A stretch of DNA of 7,988 nucleotides from Acidobacteriota bacterium (GTDB lineage Bacteria > Acidobacteriota > UBA6911 > RPQK01 > DATIPO01), in NCBI GenBank assembly GCA_028277865.1, contig JANQFM010000765.1:1-7988 (forward strand), given 5' to 3'. The stretch's first letter is position 1. The number at the start of each line of letters is the position of its first letter. Shown here in pieces: positions 1 through 6,100 of the stretch. Under the pieces are notes generated by a model, which was given only the letters and a program-made list of their open reading frames with translations, did no database searches and was not told where the DNA came from. Both the position numbers and the translations under genes were made by a program.

Positions 1-179
1 TCCTCAAGAGCCTCTCCCGGTCGGACACGGCTGACCTGCCCGCCGTTTTCTTCCAGGCGCTGCGCCAAGCCATCGCCCAGGCCGGACGAATCCTGAAAGA
101 TCAACCAGTGCTTTTCAAGGCTGCTTTGTTCCGGCGAGGCGGCGACGGAACGCTTCCAGGAAGTCGTGAAGATGCGGAC
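1..179 (-). other. N-terminal part of KR2 structural subdomain, truncated by window edge
   Basis: Residues 2498-2556. The segment FTTSWKRS followed by KHWLIFQDSSGLGDGLAQ matches in layout the start of the KR1 structural half (YRPVWRQT, then CWLILGEDAGLAATLAQ). This supports a second KR in module 2 following AT2 directly, with no dehydratase at this point. The nucleotide-binding and catalytic parts lie beyond the window, so activity cannot be judged. Confidence 0.7.
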
Positions 180-3100
180 CTGCTCTGCGGGGCTGGAGCC
201 TGCATGAGTCAAGGGCTGGGCCTCAGGTGCCGGGTCAACCCAGAAACGCCGACGCTCGAATGGATAGGTGGGCAGTGCCAGTTTGCGCCGTTGTTCCTCC
301 GCGTAAAACCCCTTCCAGTCCGGCTCGACGCCCAGCAGCCACAGCTTGCCCAGCGTTTCGAGCAGATATGCCTGATCGGAGCCGGTTTCGTAGGAATGGT
401 GCAGCGAGGCCAGCACGCGGGGCGTGGGCTGATCGGAAGGGGCGCTTTGCAGTGCCAGGCTGCCCAGCGTCTGGCCAGGGCCGACTTCCATCAGCAGGGT
501 GTCGGGCTCTTTGAGGATTTCTTCGATCCCTTGTCCGAAAAGCACCGGACGGCAGGCGTGCTCGGCCCAGTATCCGGGATCGGTGGCCTGCTCGGCGCTC
601 ATCCAGCCACCCGTCAGGTTCGAAATGCAGGGAATGCGCGGCTCGGCGGGATTGAGGCTGGAGGCCAGCCGGGTGATTTCCTCGCAGATGGGTTGCAGCA
701 GGGGAGTGTGGAAGGCGTGTGTGGTTTGCAGGCGTCGGCAGCTTCGGCCTTCTTGCTCGAGGCGTTCTTGAAGCGCCTGGACGGCCTCGACCGCTCCGGC
801 CACCACCGATTGCTGAGGGCCGTTGACAGCCGCCAGCCAAAGGTCGTCCCCCAACAACTCCTCAGTCTGTTCCCAGTCGAAGGGGACGCTCAGCATGGCG
901 CCTGGCGGCAATGGATCGATGAGCTGGGCGCGACGAGCCACCAGTTTGAGGGCTTCTTCCAAGCTCAGGGTTCCGGCCAGGCAAGCCGCCACGTATTCGC
1001 CCACGCTGTAGCCGATCAAAGCCTGGGGATGGATCCCCCAGGACATCCAGAGCCGTGCCAGGGAGTATTCCAGGGCGAAAATGGCTGGCTGGGCCACGCG
1101 AGTCTGGTCAAGGCGTTCCGAATCGGGGCTTTGCGGCTCCTGTTGCCTGCCCAGCATGCGCCGTAAATCGGTGGCGGAGCCCGCAGGGGTGCGGGCGTTC
1201 CCCTCTTGCGCCTCAGCTGGATAGATCACCTCAAGCAAATCCTCTTCCAGCAGCGGTTGCAGCAATTCGGCGCAGCGGTCCAGCTCTTTGCGGAAAACCG
1301 GTTCCTGCTGGTAGAGCTGGCGGGCCATCCCGGGATACTGGCTTCCCAGACCCGGCAGCAGGAAGGCGACCGGCGGAGGGCTTTCATCGCGGCAAGCACT
1401 GCTCCACACCCGGCGCTTGTCCAGCGATTGCAGGGCTTGGGCGCCGTCTAAAGGATCGCTGCAAACCAGGATGCGGCGCAATTCCCAGGCGTGGCGTCCC
1501 GTCTTCAGCGTGTAGGCGATTTCGGGGAAATCCTGCTCCGAGCAGTCCTTCAGGCATGCCGTAACCTGCCGGGTGACTGCTTCCAAAGCCGTTTCCGTGC
1601 GCGCTGACAGGCAGAGCAGCTGCCAGTCCCGCGATTGCGAGACCGGTTCAGGTGCGGGTGCTTCTTCCAGGACCACGTGAGCATTGGTGCCGCCCAACCC
1701 CAGCGAATTGACGGCGGCGCGTCGCGGTTGGCCATCGGACGGGAAATCGCTCAGCTCGGTATTGACCGCGAAAGGGCTGGATTCGAAGTCGATGTTGGGA
1801 TTGGGTTCATTAAAGTGCAGGCTGGGCGGAATCTTTGCCTTTTGCAGCGTCAGGGCGGCCTTGATCAGCCCCGCCGCACCGGCGGCTCGGTCCAGATGGC
1901 CCAGGTTGGTCTTGATGGAACCGATCGTGCAGCGCTGCCGGCCCGGCGACTCTTTCCCGTAAACTCGGCTTAGGGCAGTGATTTCGACCGGGTCGCCAAG
2001 GGGCGTTCCCGAGCCGTGGCATTCCAGGTATCCGATGCTTTGCGGGGGGACGTCCGATCGGGCCAGCGCCTGGGCGATGGCGGCCGACTGCCCCTCCACC
2101 GCAGTGGCCGTGTAGCCCGCCTTGAGCGCACCGTCGTTGGTCACCGAGGTTCCCCGGATGACCGCGCGGATGGGATCGCCGTCTTGGAGGGCGTCCTCCA
2201 AAGGCTTGAGCACCACCACTGCCGCTCCGCTGCCGAAGATGTATCCGCTGGCCTGGGCGTCGAAAGCCCTCAGATGCCCATCGCGGGATACGCCTCCCGA
2301 CTCGTCGTACAAATAGCCCTCCGTCTGGGGAAAGTGGATCGAGGCGCCTCCGGCCAAGGCCATATCGCACTCGCCCTCCAGCAGGCTGCGGCAGGCCAGA
2401 TGGACGGCCACCAGGGAAGTCGAGCAAAAGGTTTGTACGGCCAGGCTGGGGCCTTGCAGGTTGAGCTTGTAGGAAACCCGCATGGGCAGTGAGTCTTTTT
2501 CATTGCCGATGAGAGCCTGAAAGTCCCCGACCGAGCGGATGAATTCGGGATTGGCGTAAAGGTTGCGCAAATAGCTGCTGATGCTCGATCCGGCGTAGAC
2601 GCCCACCGGCCCCGGACAGTTCATCGGATCCTGTCCGGCATCCTCCAGAGCCTGGTGGCAAAGTTCCAGGAAGACCCTCTGCTGGGGGTCGGTAATGCGG
2701 GCTTCGCGGGGGGAGATGCCGAAAAAGGCAGCATCGAACAGGTCGGCGCCTTCCAGCACAGGTCGGGCTTTGACGTAGTCGGAGTGGCTGATGAGTTCAG
2801 TGGGCACTCCTGCCGCTTTCAGCTCCTCGTCGCTGAAAAACCGAATCGACTCGATCCCCTGGCAGAGGTTTTCCCAGAGCTGGTCGATGTTCTCCGCGCC
2901 CGGAAAGCGCCCCGCCATTCCGATCACCGCGATGCTGCCTTGCCGGGTTTCCGAGCGCCTGGGCGCGGTTGCTTCTTCCTCTTGTTGCGGCGCAAGCATG
3001 TCGACAAGTGCGCCGGGCGTGGGCGCTTCGAAAAGCTGCACCGGAGACAGCCGGGCATCCAGTCTCCGGTTCAACTCGGAGATGAGCTGCATTCCGGTCA

Positions 3101-6100
3101 GCGAATTGCCGCCCAGGTCGAAGAAATTGTCGTGCAGCCCCACCTGGTCCACTTCCAGGACGCTTTTCCAGGCCGCTGTAATGCGCCGTTCCAACTCCCG
3201 CCTGGACCCCGTAGGGAGACCCGGCATCTTGGCGGCTTCTGGCTTGTCCTCAACAGCGCCCGCCAACTCCTGGACGATCCGCCCGCCCGTAAAGCTGCTG
3301 CTCAGCTCGATGCGCGGCTTCAACTCCTGAGTCGAGACGACCAGGCGGGGCCACTGCATCAAGCCGGCCATGACCCGTTTGAAAACCTCGATTCCCTCGG
3401 ACGGAGCAATGGCTTTGGCGAGCAGCTCGTCCCGCCACTGCTTGAGATGCTCCGGCACTTCGGTTTCGACGGCGATTCCCACTTCCTGCCAGTTGTCCCA
3501 GTCGATAGCCATGAACGGAAGGCCTCGGCGGCGTTGCTCCTGGGCAAAGGCGTCCAAGAAGGCGTTTGCGGCTGTGTAGTCGGCTTGCCCAAAGTCCCCC
3601 AGTACGGTTTGCAGTGAGGAAAACAGGAGCACGAAGTCGGGCGATTGCCCCTTCTCTTCGAGCAGCTCGGCCAGGACGCGTGCCCCTTCCAGCTTGGGAC
3701 GCAGCACCGACTCCGCCATCTGTGGAGTCTTGAGCTGCATCAGTCCGCCGCCAGCGATTCCGGCGGCGTGGATGACGCCGTCGAGTTTTCCGAACTCCTC
3801 CAAGGCGTTGTCGAATGCCTTTTGCATTTGGGCACGGTCGGCAGCATCGGCGCTCAGCGCAAGCACTTCGGCACCCAGCGTTTCCAGGTGCATCAACTGC
3901 CGGATCTTGCGTCCGATTCGATCTTCAGCCGGATGCGATTGGAGGTGGCTTTGCCAGGACTCGCGCTCAGGCAAAGCTGTGCGGCCCGTCAGCACCAGAC
4001 GGGCTTGGGCCGTGCGGGCCAAGTGTTCGGCCATCACCAGCCCCAAGCCCCCCAACCCGCCGCTGATCCAGTAAACGCCTCTTTGCTTCACAGGCGTCTG
4101 CTCCCCTTCTTCCAGGCGGATCGGCTCGAAATCCTCCACCCATCGGTGGCCTTGACGGAAGGCCAGGGTGGTTTCCGGCGGCCAGGCGACCAGTTCGGCG
4201 ATGATCTGAGCGGCAAGGACTTCGTCCGGCACCGCCTCGTCTAAGTCGATGGAACGGCAGGAAATGTGCGCCAGCTCCTTGGGCAAGACGCGCAACGGCC
4301 CCTGGCAGGCGGCTTGCTCGGCATTCAGCTCTTCATCACCGCTGACCGGCTGGGCTCGACAAGTGAGGACACTGAGCCGCAGGGACTGCTCCAGCTTGAG
4401 GCCGCCCAAGGCTTGGGAAAGGGCCAGCAGGCAATAGAATCCGCTTTGCAGGGGACCGGTGCCGGCAGCCAGGTTCCAAAGGTGAAGGATGTGCCCGGGA
4501 ATCCGGCCTTTTTCCAGCAGGCCTTTCAGCAGCGCCTCCAGATCTTCCCGGCTGTCCGGGCGGACGCTGAATCGGTCCTCATCGAGTTGCTGAAAAGAAG
4601 AGCCTTCCGAAGCCCAAACCACCTCGCCTCTTATCTGTTGCGCCAGTGTCGCCGCCAAGCCTGCATCCTCCCCAAGGATCAGCCAGCAGGCATCCTCATC
4701 CGATTGCTCCGGCACCTCCACAGGATCCGTTTGCCGCCAGACCGGGCGGTAAAGCCACTCTGACAGGTCGGGTTTTTTATCCAGGCTGACTTGGTCTTGC
4801 GGAAAGTCGGTGGCTGCGGCTGATGGCGCCAGGTCGATCCAGTGGCGCCGGCGCTGGAAGGGGTAGCCGGGCAAGGGCAGTCGACAGCGCTTTTCGTCGC
4901 GCCAGAATCCGTTCCAGTCGATGGACGCCCCCGACAGCCACAGCCGCCCCAGCGTGTGAAGCAGAAAGTCGAGGTCCGGGCGGCTGTCCTTGGGATGGCG
5001 CAAAGTGGAGAGGATGGCCCGCTCGCCTGCTGTGTCCTCATGCTTTCGGACCAGACTGCTCAAAGTCGTGCCGGGGCCGACTTCGAGCAAGATCCGATGC
5101 GGATCCTGCAGCATTTGGCCCAGGCCTTGCGAAAAACGAACCGTGCGGCGCAGGTGCTGCGTCCAGTAGCCGGGATCGGTGGCCTGCGAAGCCGTGATCC
5201 ATTCCCCTGTCAAATTCGATATGCAGGGGATGCTGGGAGGCTTCAATTGAACCTTCTCCAACTCCTCGCGGAAAGGATCCAAAGCCGGTTCCATCATGGA
5301 GGAGTGAAAGGCGTGTGAGGTATGCAGCCGTCGGCATTGCACTCCCTTTTCCTTGAGGCCCTGCTCCAGCCTTTCGATCTCCGCAGTCGGTCCCGAAGCG
5401 ACGCAGGAGCAGGGTGCATTGACTGCCGCCAGGGCCAATTGCCCGTCCAGTTCCGCCTGCAATTCCATTTCGCCCAGCGAAACCGACAGCATGGCGCCGC
5501 TTGGCAATTGCTGCATCAACCGCCCCCGCACCGCCACCAGCTTCAGGGCGTCCTGCAGCGAAAAAACCCCCGCCAAACAAGCCGCCACATATTCTCCGAT
5601 GCTGTGCCCGATCATGGCCGAAGGCTTCAACCCCCAAGACATCAGCAGCCGCGCCAAGGCGTACTCGATGACGAAAACCGCCGACTGGGTGAGGGAGGTC
5701 TGGTCGAGGCGGGAGATATGAGAGGAGTCGGGGGTCGGGAGTCGGGAGTCGGAAGCAGAGGTTCCAGGTTCCGGGTTCCAAGCACCGGGTTTCAGATCCC
5801 AGATCCCAGACTCCGAATTTCGGATTTCAGAATCTGGAACCTGGAACCTGGAACCCGGAACCTCCGATTCCGAACTCCCCTCTCCCTGACTCCTGACTCC
5901 TGACTCCTGATTCCTTCTGACTCCGACAACTGACCTCAGATCTACTCCCAGCAACGGCTCGAGGAATTGGGCAGCCTCATCGACATGGCGGCGGAATGCC
6001 GACTCTGATTCGTAGAGCCCGGCAGCCATGCCGACGTACTGGGCGCCTTGGCCGGGGAAGAGGAAGGCGATAGGACGGTCGTGGGCTTGCTGGGTGCCGT

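Noticed and set aside
108..1166. Long plus-strand open frame (352 codons) opposite AT2
   Set aside because: It is antisense to a frame with clear AT catalytic motifs. Its translation is Gly/Gln/Arg-rich without domains, as expected from the codon bias of a GC-rich gene.
2655..3617. Plus-strand open frame of 320 codons opposite KR1, ACP1 and the start of KS2
   Set aside because: It is an antisense shadow with no recognisable motif, and the minus strand is fully explained by PKS domains.
5038..5781. Minus-strand open frame of 247 codons overlapping AT1 in another frame
   Set aside because: It is an out-of-frame shadow. The PKS frame carries Ser690 and HAFH here, and this one is Arg/Gly/His-rich without motifs.
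5725..5912. CRISPR array
   Set aside because: Units are 7 bp, contiguous and degenerate, with no spacers of regular length.
5725..5940. Possible frameshift or pseudogene caused by the repeat tract
   Set aside because: The frame passes through without a stop, and conserved AT sequence resumes in the same frame at residue 654, so no break is visible.
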